In this document: positions 1 through 4,735 of the stretch, one piece after another
How positions within the stretch are numbered: position 1 is the stretch's first letter
Layout: each line of letters opens with the position of its first letter
Assembly (NCBI GenBank): GCA_012728465.1
Contig: JAAYFB010000164.1
Location: 1-6,224 of the forward strand
DNA length: 6,224 nucleotides
Direction of reading: 5' to 3'
Source: Proteiniphilum sp.
GTDB lineage: Bacteria > Bacteroidota > Bacteroidia > Bacteroidales > Dysgonomonadaceae
Made by a program: the position numbers and the translations under genes
Notes under the pieces: model-generated
What the model saw: the letters and a program-made list of their open reading frames with translations, nothing else
What the model was told of the DNA's origin: nothing
Database searches by the model: none

Positions 1-92
1 CCTTTACCAGTTTTGAAAAAATACTTTGCCTTCTCGGCTTTCTGAGCATTGCCTAGAGAATTAAGTTTTTGTTTTATTATTATGGCCGTCAT
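1..92 (-). CDS. DNA alkylation repair protein, AlkD-like (5' end only)
   Basis: Thirty codons plus two bases are visible, from an ATG at 92-90 to the left edge; the rest of the gene lies outside the window. The translation opens MTAIIIKQKLNSLGN, continues with a charged KAEKAK stretch and ends in YFFKTGKG. The pattern of a short amphipathic helix, LxSLGN, then xxFFKTGKG matches the start of the HEAT-repeat DNA alkylation repair family (PF08713). Members of that family are cytoplasmic DNA glycosylases that remove N3- and N7-alkylated purines. The match is from recall of the family's N-terminal signature, and the catalytic part is not visible. The start codon is fixed by family length. No full TAnnTTTG box precedes it; only a half box (TTTG, 113-116) is present. 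It is separated from the lipoprotein gene behind it by that gene's terminator, so it is probably transcribed separately. Confidence 0.72.
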   Translation of the reverse strand, partial: MTAIIIKQKLNSLGNAQKAEKAKYFFKTGK

Positions 93-149
93 ATGTTAGG
101 ACTTTAATCTATCAAAGTGTGAAGTTAGTTATAAAACATCATTAGTAAT

Positions 150-180
150 AAAAAAATACCCACCGTAATGTAACGATGGG
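150..180 (-). terminator. Intrinsic terminator of the 214-1089 lipoprotein gene
   Basis: Read on the minus strand, CCCATCGT (180-173) pairs with ACGGTGGG (166-159) around a 6-base loop. This gives an 8-bp stem with one G-T wobble, followed at once by TATTTTTTT (158-150). It lies 34 bases past the stop codon, in the right place and orientation to end the lipoprotein transcript before the alkylation repair gene. Confidence 0.85.
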
Positions 181-184
181 CAAT

Positions 185-221
185 ATATTTGATTAACGGA
201 TATAAAAACTCAATCAAATAT
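185..221. repeat. 10-bp perfect inverted repeat over a stop codon
   Basis: ATATTTGATT (185-194) and AATCAAATAT (212-221) are exact reverse complements separated by 17 bases. The right arm contains the stop codon of the 214-1089 gene (214-216). The element sits directly ahead of the intrinsic terminator, so the mRNA 3' end can form two successive hairpins. It is A/T-rich and has no U-tract of its own, so it is not a second classical terminator. A stabilising or accessory role is possible, but a chance structure in A/T-rich DNA cannot be excluded. Confidence 0.5.
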
Positions 222-1089
222 CCTCGCTTACGTAATGCCCAAACTCTCTAGGATCATTCTTATCTACTAAAAGATATTTATTAACCAACCCTGTTTCGAT
301 GTAATAAATATTTGTGTAAACAAAATCGGGTGCAATTATATTCATATATTTAATTACATTATCCGGCAGTTTAGTATCAATATCCAACTCATATCTTGTC
401 TCTTTCCAAGTTGCTTGTGCTGTATTCCAATAGAAAAGAACAGACTTTACCTTATCCTCATGTAATATAAAATATTCGTGTGATCCCGAGTTATTTATAT
501 ATCCTCTTATTTCCGATTCAGGATATGTTTCATCAATAAACTTAAATTGTTTTTCGGACAAGCTCACAACAGAATTTAAGTTATATTCAGTCCAAGAGTA
601 TTTATTGAGAAATAAACCATCATCATTGATAAATGCATAGTTTAAATTATCATCTGAAGCTATAGAGGATATTTTAAATACTAAAGTATTAAGACTAGCA
701 TCTATTTCGTCACGTTCAGTTTTGTATATTTTATCAATTTGTGCACTACCATATATAGATGATGTAAACGAATCTTTTGCCTCAGGCGTAAGGTCATTAA
801 TAGTTTTCAATTCTGTCTGAGTCATTTTCCATGTTCCATCTGATTTATACCAAGCTATAGTATTAGCTCCGTTTTTGTTGGTGAAACTAATTTCGCAAAT
901 AGTATCTTTCGAAAGTGGCTCCACATAATTATTGAAGTCAGATATTATTGCATTAGGAAATTTATTATTAAACCCTGTGTGAACTTTTTCGGGAATACTC
1001 CCTTCTATCGTATCCTCTTTATCGCAAGCTGTTGTGTAGATGAAGAGAGTAAGTATAAAAGCATACTTTAAAAAATTAATTTGTTTCAT
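214..1089 (-). CDS. PepSY-like domain lipoprotein, paralogue 1
   Basis: A 291-residue exported lipoprotein. A signal peptide with KQINFLKY and a hydrophobic core (residues 9-19) ends in YTTAC, with Cys22 as the predicted lipid anchor. The residues after the cysteine are DKED, which resembles the K-(D/E)-(D/E) surface-export signal of Bacteroidota lipoproteins. The mature part holds two related units. Unit 1 (about 32-140) has the PepSY-like (PF11396-type) pattern: PEKVHTGFNNKFPNA, then AWYKSDGTWKMTQTEL, then a helix and a Y..A.I..IYKTE strand. Unit 2 (about 178-278) repeats it, with FKFIDETYPESEI, FYWNTAQATWKETRYEL and LPDNVIKY. The family was once described as putative beta-lactamase-inhibitor-like; its role is unknown, and protein or peptidase binding at the cell surface is only a guess. 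It is paralogous to the next gene (1401-2264). The ATG is preceded by an A/T-rich leader with no Shine-Dalgarno. Confidence 0.88.
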   Translation of the reverse strand: MKQINFLKYAFILTLFIYTTACDKEDTIEGSIPEKVHTGFNNKFPNAIISDFNNYVEPLSKDTICEISFTNKNGANTIAWYKSDGTWKMTQTELKTINDLTPEAKDSFTSSIYGSAQIDKIYKTERDEIDASLNTLVFKISSIASDDNLNYAFINDDGLFLNKYSWTEYNLNSVVSLSEKQFKFIDETYPESEIRGYINNSGSHEYFILHEDKVKSVLFYWNTAQATWKETRYELDIDTKLPDNVIKYMNIIAPDFVYTNIYYIETGLVNKYLLVDKNDPREFGHYVSEDI

Positions 1090-1139
1090 TTCTATATTGT
1101 CAATTGTCTAATGTGCTATACTGTTTAAAGTATAAATAT

Positions 1140-1147
1140 CAAAAGTA
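1140..1147 (-). promoter_or_regulatory. Bacteroidota -7 box of the 214-1089 gene
   Basis: The minus strand reads TACTTTTG, an exact match to the TAnnTTTG -7 consensus, 50 bases upstream of the start codon. The identical octamer occurs 48 bases ahead of the paralogue at 2264, which supports a conserved promoter. No TTG or TTTG stands at the expected 19-21-base distance upstream (the sequence there is ATGCAT), so the -33 element is poor or lost. Confidence 0.55.
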
Positions 1148-1162
1148 ATACTTATACGTGAC

Positions 1163-1312
1163 ATGCATATAACCAATTCCATTTATTTCTATTTGCTGGT
1201 CCTACAATCATCGTCATCCGATTGTGGTGGAATCAAAAAACAGATTGACGAAGGGAAAGTACCTGGCTTAATTGTTGAAGTGGCAAAGATAAATATAATG
1301 CATTGTTATTAG
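1163..1312 (+). pseudogene. Possible serine-hydrolase N-terminal remnant (49 codons)
   Basis: An ATG-to-TAG frame of 49 codons. It begins with a short hydrophobic run (SIYFYLLVL), then SSSSDCGG, then IKKQIDEGKVPGLIVEVAK, and ends abruptly in INIMHCY. The middle resembles the start of class C beta-lactamase-type serine hydrolases, which commonly read as an amphipathic helix followed by EGKxPGxxVxVxKDGK. The frame stops where the KDGK turn should be, and nothing downstream carries the SxxK or YxN motifs, so a complete enzyme is absent. The stretch runs opposite to both flanking genes and its start lies 16 bases from the -7 box of the 214-1089 gene. It may be a decayed gene end, a small peptide gene or a chance frame; the resemblance is short and from memory. 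Confidence 0.25.
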
Positions 1313-1331
1313 CGAATGGTTTATTTATTAG

Positions 1332-1374
1332 AAATAAAAAACTGCCCCAAGTCAGTTTAAAAACTAGGAGCAGT
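1332..1374 (-). terminator. Intrinsic terminator of the 1401-2264 lipoprotein gene
   Basis: On the minus strand ACTGCTCC (1374-1367) pairs with GGGGCAGT (1348-1341), 8 bp with one T-G wobble, and is followed by TTTTTTATTTC. The 18-base loop contains a further short palindrome, AGTTTTTAAACT. It lies 27 bases past the stop codon and separates the two lipoprotein genes into independent transcripts. Confidence 0.85.
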
Positions 1375-1400
1375 ATATCTAATTAATTATGGACACTCAA

Positions 1401-2264
1401 TCAAGCATCTTCTCTTATGTGATAACCATATTTATTTTTGCCATCTTCAGACATTGAAAGATATTCATTTCCTTTATCTAATTCGATATAATAAATATTG
1501 GTGTACTCAAAATCTGGAAAGTTTTTCTCCTTGTACTTTATCACGTTATCTGGCAACTGATAATTTTTATCTAATTCATATCTCGTCTCCTTCCAAGACC
1601 CTTCCTTATCCTCCCAATCAAAGGTTACAAACTTTATTTTACCTTCGTGCTTAATAATATATTCATGCTCACTAAAGTCATAAAAATAACTCCTAATCTC
1701 TGCATCATTATATCTATCATTGATAAAATTGAAGTGATCTTGAGGTAGGTTTATTATAATACTAGGAGCACTTAGACTCCAACTCGTTTTATTAAGGAAC
1801 AAACCGTCATCATTTATGAGTAGATTAAAGCCTACATTATCAGATGATATGAAATACAAGGTATAAAGACTCCCTAGTAGGCCATCACGCTCGGTTTTGT
1901 AAATCTGTTCAATATTAGCATCGGCATATTCCGAACGCATAAACGTTCGTTTAGCCCAAAACGTAAGATCATCTATAGAGTTCAATTCAGTATAGGTCAA
2001 TTTCCATGAACCATTTGAGTTAAACCAAGAATTAGACTTCATTCCAATATTATCAGCAAAAGATACTTTCCACATCTCAGCTGATGAAAATGGCTCTATA
2101 TGCTTAGAATAATCTGACATCCTTGCATTAGGAAATTTATTAACAAACTCTGTTCGGACTTTTTCAGGAAGAATATCTTTAAGAGGGTCATTCTTATCGC
2201 AAGCCGTAGTATAGATAAAGATAATACTAATCAATACATACTTTAATAGGTTGATTTGCTTCAT
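1401..2264 (-). CDS. PepSY-like domain lipoprotein, paralogue 2
   Basis: A 287-residue lipoprotein, by eye about half identical to the one at 214-1089 along its whole length. The signal peptide starts MKQINLLKY and ends in IYTTAC, with Cys22 as lipid anchor, followed by DKND (one acidic residue fewer than its paralogue). Unit 1 (about 32-140) shows LPEKVRTEFVNKFPNA, SWFNSNGSWKLTYTEL and IYKTERD. Unit 2 (about 173-270) shows FNFINDRYNDAEIRSY, FDWEDKEGSWKETRYEL and LPDNVIKY. Blocks identical in both copies include IYKTERD, INDDGLFLNK, WKETRYELD and YTNIYYIE, whereas the loops between strands differ. No enzymatic motif is present. The -7 boxes, start codons and stop regions also correspond, so an ancient tandem duplication of a whole transcription unit is the likely origin. 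The function is unknown; an envelope or surface role is inferred from the lipidation signal. Confidence 0.88.
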   Translation of the reverse strand: MKQINLLKYVLISIIFIYTTACDKNDPLKDILPEKVRTEFVNKFPNARMSDYSKHIEPFSSAEMWKVSFADNIGMKSNSWFNSNGSWKLTYTELNSIDDLTFWAKRTFMRSEYADANIEQIYKTERDGLLGSLYTLYFISSDNVGFNLLINDDGLFLNKTSWSLSAPSIIINLPQDHFNFINDRYNDAEIRSYFYDFSEHEYIIKHEGKIKFVTFDWEDKEGSWKETRYELDKNYQLPDNVIKYKEKNFPDFEYTNIYYIELDKGNEYLSMSEDGKNKYGYHIREDA

Positions 2265-2312
2265 AGTCTATATTATATATTGTTTAATATTACGCAATGC
2301 TATAATAAGATT

Positions 2313-2342
2313 CAAAAGTAATATAAAAACATTATAGAACAA
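2313..2342 (-). promoter_or_regulatory. Bacteroidota promoter of the 1401-2264 gene
   Basis: On the minus strand TTG (2342-2340) is followed after 19 bases by TACTTTTG (2320-2313), fitting the TTTG-N19-21-TAnnTTTG consensus of the Bacteroidota primary sigma factor, though only three of the four -33 bases are present. The -7 box is 48 bases before the start codon, implying a leader of about 40 bases. Confidence 0.6.
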
Positions 2343-2390
2343 TCAAAACTAACATTAATTCTCTCTATTTCAACATATTTATAACAGACA

Positions 2391-3350
2391 TCAATTCACC
2401 CTCTCTACATCATATTTTCCTTCAAAGAAACCAATAATATTTTGCACCATCTCGTTAGCCATTTTATCTCTATCTTCGATAGTTTTGGTGCCAGCATGTG
2501 GAGAAAGGACAACATTTTCAAGCTCAAGCAAATCGGGATGTATTTTGGGTTCTTTTTCGTAAACATCGAGCCCTGCGGCAAATATTTTTTCTTCCTTCAA
2601 GGCTTTTGCCAAAGCAGCTTCGTCAACCATATTGCCACGAGCTGTATTAATGAACACTGATGTTGGTTTCATCAAATTAAGCTCATCTTCACCAATCAGT
2701 TTTAAGGTTTCTGAAGTTGAGGGAGCATTAAGGGAGACATAATCAGCTGTTTTCAATAGCTCTTCAAACGAAACATACTTAGCATTGTACCTAGCTTCAA
2801 TGTCGGCACTAAGTCTATTTCGGTTGTGATAAATAATATCCATGCCCGAGGCTACACCACGGCGGGCAATGGCCTGCCCTATCCTACCCATACCTATGAT
2901 GCCCAACGTTTTTCCGAATATGGATATACCCGCATCAGCATAAATGCCCCAATCAACACCACGAGGAATGCGCAAGTTACGATCATAATACCCAATGCGT
3001 CGGCCTGCGGCAAGCAATAGAGCAAAGGCAAGCTCAGCGGTGGGTTCGCAAGTAGTTTTAGGTGTATTTGTTACTGCAATGCCCCTTTTGGTTGCAGCAT
3101 CCACATCTATATTATTGTAGCCCACACCGTAGTTGGCAATAAGTTTTAGGTTTGGTGCCTTAGCCATCATTTCATCATCGGTGTAAAACCCAAAGTTTGG
3201 AATAAGCACATCATAATCGGCTATCATTTCCAAAACTTGATCTCGCTTCAGTCCGCCTTCATTGGGAAGATAAACTTCATAGTTTTCGTACAGCTCGGCA
3301 AGAGCCTCTTTATTGATAGGATAAGTAACAAGTATCTTTTTCATATTCAT
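2391..3350 (-). CDS. D-2-hydroxyacid dehydrogenase (glyoxylate/hydroxypyruvate reductase-like)
   Basis: A 319-residue cytoplasmic oxidoreductase of the D-isomer-specific 2-hydroxyacid dehydrogenase family, which interconverts 2-keto acids and D-2-hydroxyacids with a nicotinamide cofactor. The N-terminal half of the catalytic domain carries NYGVGYNNIDVDAATKRGI (73-91) and TCEPTAELAFALLLAAGRR (100-118). The Rossmann domain begins at LGIIGMGRIG (GxGxxG, Gly153/155/158). The expected catalytic triad is complete: Arg238 in NTARG, Glu267 in DVYEKEP and His285 in SPHAG. The second Rossmann strand ends in HNRNR (175-179) with no acidic residue, which suggests NADP(H) rather than NAD(H). Length is normal. 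The substrate cannot be fixed; glyoxylate or hydroxypyruvate reduction fits best. ATG at 3350 was taken, but an in-frame ATG at 3344 giving MKKILVTYP is equally plausible. No clear terminator lies in the 126 bases downstream, so readthrough into the lipoprotein gene is possible. Confidence 0.92.
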   Translation of the reverse strand: MNMKKILVTYPINKEALAELYENYEVYLPNEGGLKRDQVLEMIADYDVLIPNFGFYTDDEMMAKAPNLKLIANYGVGYNNIDVDAATKRGIAVTNTPKTTCEPTAELAFALLLAAGRRIGYYDRNLRIPRGVDWGIYADAGISIFGKTLGIIGMGRIGQAIARRGVASGMDIIYHNRNRLSADIEARYNAKYVSFEELLKTADYVSLNAPSTSETLKLIGEDELNLMKPTSVFINTARGNMVDEAALAKALKEEKIFAAGLDVYEKEPKIHPDLLELENVVLSPHAGTKTIEDRDKMANEMVQNIIGFFEGKYDVERVN

Positions 3351-3440
3351 TGTTTAATAATTTATCTCTAAAATAATACATAATTGCTTCATACGAATAG
3401 TAATTGTCAAAAAAAACAACAAATATCTCCATTTATAAAT

Positions 3441-3481
3441 AGTACAAAATCATTAATCCGCTAGGAAATGCATTTTGTACT
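3441..3481. repeat. 41-base near-perfect inverted repeat (hairpin)
   Basis: AGTACAAAAT (3441-3450) is the exact reverse complement of ATTTTGTACT (3472-3481). Inside, CATT (3451-3454) pairs with AATG (3467-3470) and TCC (3457-3459) with GGA (3464-3466) around a GCTA loop. That makes 17 base pairs in 41 bases, broken only by a single bulged C and a 2-base AA bulge. Neither side carries a T-run, so it is not an intrinsic terminator. It lies 91 bases upstream of the dehydrogenase start and 179 bases upstream of the phosphatase start. Possible roles are an operator for a dimeric regulator, a leader-RNA structure of the dehydrogenase transcript, or a small mobile repeat. Confidence 0.75.
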
Positions 3482-3598
3482 TAGTCACCTCAACTAAAAT
3501 GAATAGAACAGGCATCACTTAACTATACAATCACTTAAATTATAAATAAAAATGCGCTTGAGTATCTACAAATTATTGACAATTGGCTACGTCTAGAT

Positions 3599-3628
3599 TT
3601 TGTATAATGATTTTTAATTGTAATTTTG
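3599..3628 (+). promoter_or_regulatory. Bacteroidota promoter of the metallophosphatase gene
   Basis: TTTG (3599-3602), an 18-base spacer, and TAATTTTG (3621-3628) match the TTTG-N19-21-TAnnTTTG consensus closely, with the spacer one base short. The -7 box ends 31 bases before the ATG, giving a leader of about 25 bases, A-rich and without a Shine-Dalgarno (AAACAAATATT just before the start). Confidence 0.65.
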
Positions 3629-3659
3629 ATTATTCTAAAACAAAAAGCAAACAAATATT

Positions 3660-4661
3660 ATGAAAAAGAATTTACTTATTGCGTTACTCCTTTCAGTAGT
3701 GTTTTATAGTCTTGAAGCACAGGTGTTGCAGTTTAAAAAGGGCGAAGACTTCAAAATAGTACAATTTACAGATGTTCACTACAAACCAAATGTAATAGCA
3801 TCGGATACTGCTATAATATTGATAAAGGAGATAATTGAAAACGAAAAACCCGATTTAGTTGTGTTCACTGGCGACTTAGCTTGGGCTGGACCTACTAAAG
3901 ATGCGTTTGATGCTGTGCTTGCTCCTGTTATTGAAAGAAAAATTCCATGGGCATACGTAAACGGAAATCATGATGATGAACATGGATGGAACAGAACTCA
4001 GATAATGGACTACTTAGTTAGCCAGCCTTACTGCAAAGCTACTCATGGCGATAAAAACCTTAGGGGTGAGGGCAACTACATTCTTGAGGTGCGCTCGTCA
4101 AACAATGTTGACAAAACTGAGAGTCTGCTCTATTTTATGGATTCGGGATCGTATAACAGAAAACACAAACACATTGGTGGTTACGACTGGTTTGATCACG
4201 AGCAGGTAACTTGGTACAGAAATCAAAGCGAAGCATACACTAAGCAAAACAAAGGTGAGCCATATCGAGCACTTGCATTTTTCCACATTCCACTTGCCGA
4301 GTATCCAATAATGAGTGCCAACAAAGAGAATATCATTGGGAACTATAAGGAGGCTGAATGTAACGGAAAAGTAAACACAGGAATGTTTGGAGCGATGATT
4401 GAATCGGGCGATGTGATTGGAACTTTTGTGGGACACGATCATGATAACGACTACATTGGCAACTATATGGGCATTGGGCTAGCCTACGGCCGATTTAGTG
4501 GTGGTAACACTGTATATAATAGCTTGGGCAACAATGGCTGTAGAGTAATAACACTAACTGAGGGTGAACATGGATTTCACACCTACATACGACTAAGAGG
4601 TGGGGAAAAGCTATTCCCCGTTGACTTTCCTAAGAGCTTTGTGAAAGAAGACAAGAAGTAA
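3660..4661 (+). CDS. Exported calcineurin-like metallophosphatase
   Basis: A 333-residue phosphoesterase with a cleavable signal peptide (KKN, hydrophobic core LLIALLLSVVFY, probable cleavage after LEA at residue 20), so it should act in the periplasm or outside the cell. All metal-binding motifs of the calcineurin-like superfamily are present in order: DVH (Asp38, His40), GD (Asp72), GNHD (Asn103-Asp105), the FFH histidine (His209) and GHDHDND (His259, His261). Together they form a dinuclear metal centre that hydrolyses phosphomonoesters or diesters. The order and spacing, with the motif 38-72-103 cluster and a long insert before His209, recall the Dcr2/purple-acid-phosphatase-29-like branch common in Bacteroidota. 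The natural substrate cannot be told from sequence. No lipobox is present. It is first in a possible two-gene unit with the rRNA methyltransferase 74 bases downstream, and its stop codon lies inside an inverted repeat. Confidence 0.9.
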   Translation: MKKNLLIALLLSVVFYSLEAQVLQFKKGEDFKIVQFTDVHYKPNVIASDTAIILIKEIIENEKPDLVVFTGDLAWAGPTKDAFDAVLAPVIERKIPWAYVNGNHDDEHGWNRTQIMDYLVSQPYCKATHGDKNLRGEGNYILEVRSSNNVDKTESLLYFMDSGSYNRKHKHIGGYDWFDHEQVTWYRNQSEAYTKQNKGEPYRALAFFHIPLAEYPIMSANKENIIGNYKEAECNGKVNTGMFGAMIESGDVIGTFVGHDHDNDYIGNYMGIGLAYGRFSGGNTVYNSLGNNGCRVITLTEGEHGFHTYIRLRGGEKLFPVDFPKSFVKEDKK

Positions 4662-4730
4662 GTTATGGTATTAATCGATTAGCCGCTTAAACAATAACCG
4701 ACTTAAACGGTTAATCGATTAAATAACTTA
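4659..4730. repeat. 72-base interrupted inverted repeat filling the intergenic gap
   Basis: The outer arms TAAGTTAT (4659-4666) and ATAACTTA (4723-4730) are exact reverse complements. The inner arms TTAATCGATTAGCCG (4671-4685) and CGGTTAATCGATTAA (4708-4722) pair over 15 bp with one G-T wobble. The inner loop is 22 bases, and the only other interruption is GGTA (4667-4670). The structure begins on the phosphatase stop codon and ends five bases before the methyltransferase ATG. An alternative, smaller hairpin, TAACCG (4695-4700) with CGGTTA (4708-4713), uses the same right-arm bases, so the two folds exclude each other. No T-run follows on either strand, so a classical terminator is unlikely. 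It could be an intercistronic mRNA stabiliser, a translation-control structure, an operator region or a REP/MITE-like repeat. Confidence 0.8.
4671..4722. promoter_or_regulatory. Paired TTAATCGATTA palindromes, possible LacI-type operators
   Basis: TTAATCGATTAG (4671-4682) and TTAATCGATTAA (4711-4722) are two copies of one palindrome 40 bases apart; the second is a perfect 12-base palindrome. Between them lies TTAAACGGTTAA (4703-4714), a degenerate version that overlaps the second copy. Even palindromes centred on CG with A/T flanks are the usual shape of LacI-family operators, and 40 bases is close to four helical turns. No regulator gene is in the window, so this is an inference from shape only. 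Confidence 0.35.
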
Positions 4731-4735
4731 TCAAT

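Larger units (their letters stand above)
1090..1400. other. Intergenic region between the two lipoprotein genes
   Basis: This 311-base stretch holds, in order, the leader and promoter of the 214-1089 gene (up to about 1147), a plus-strand 49-codon frame that may be a gene remnant (1163-1312), and the terminator of the 1401-2264 gene (1332-1374). The middle part, about 1180-1290, is visibly less A/T-rich than its surroundings and has no counterpart upstream of the second paralogue. It may therefore be leftover coding DNA rather than duplicated regulatory sequence. Confidence 0.6.
3351..3659. other. Divergent intergenic region, dehydrogenase / phosphatase
   Basis: This 309-base A/T-rich region separates two divergently read genes. 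It contains the hairpin at 3441-3481 and the rightward promoter at 3599-3628. I could not find a TAnnTTTG box for the leftward dehydrogenase gene; the nearest candidate, TATTTTAG close to its start, is a poor match. About 110 bases between the hairpin and the rightward promoter (3482-3598) show nothing I can interpret, and no reading frame of note. Confidence 0.6.

Noticed and set aside
1184..1234. ACAATC and GATTGT arms around 1212-1233 as a possible small RNA hairpin.
   Set aside because: There are only six pairs with a 10-base loop and no flanking promoter or terminator; it is not distinguishable from chance.
1284..1291. TATCTTTG on the minus strand, an exact -7 consensus match about 195 bases ahead of the 214-1089 lipoprotein gene.
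   Set aside because: No TTG stands at the right distance upstream, and the TACTTTTG box at 1140-1147 is shared with the paralogue and better placed. It could still be a second weak promoter.
2442..3020. Plus-strand frames of 64-72 codons opposite the dehydrogenase gene.
   Set aside because: They are antisense to a well-conserved enzyme and have no recognisable start context or motif.
3578..3608. TTGACA followed by TATAAT, a sigma-70-like promoter.
   Set aside because: The spacer is 21 bases instead of about 17, and the Bacteroidota primary sigma factor does not use this consensus. The overlapping TTTG-N18-TAATTTTG pair fits the phylum better.
4098..4442. A 114-codon minus-strand frame inside the metallophosphatase gene.
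   Set aside because: It lies wholly opposite a gene with complete catalytic motifs, has no family resemblance and no promoter, and is a shadow frame.
4659..4730. The large inverted repeat as an intrinsic terminator for the phosphatase gene.
   Set aside because: No T-run follows the stem on either strand, unlike the two clear terminators at 150-180 and 1332-1374.
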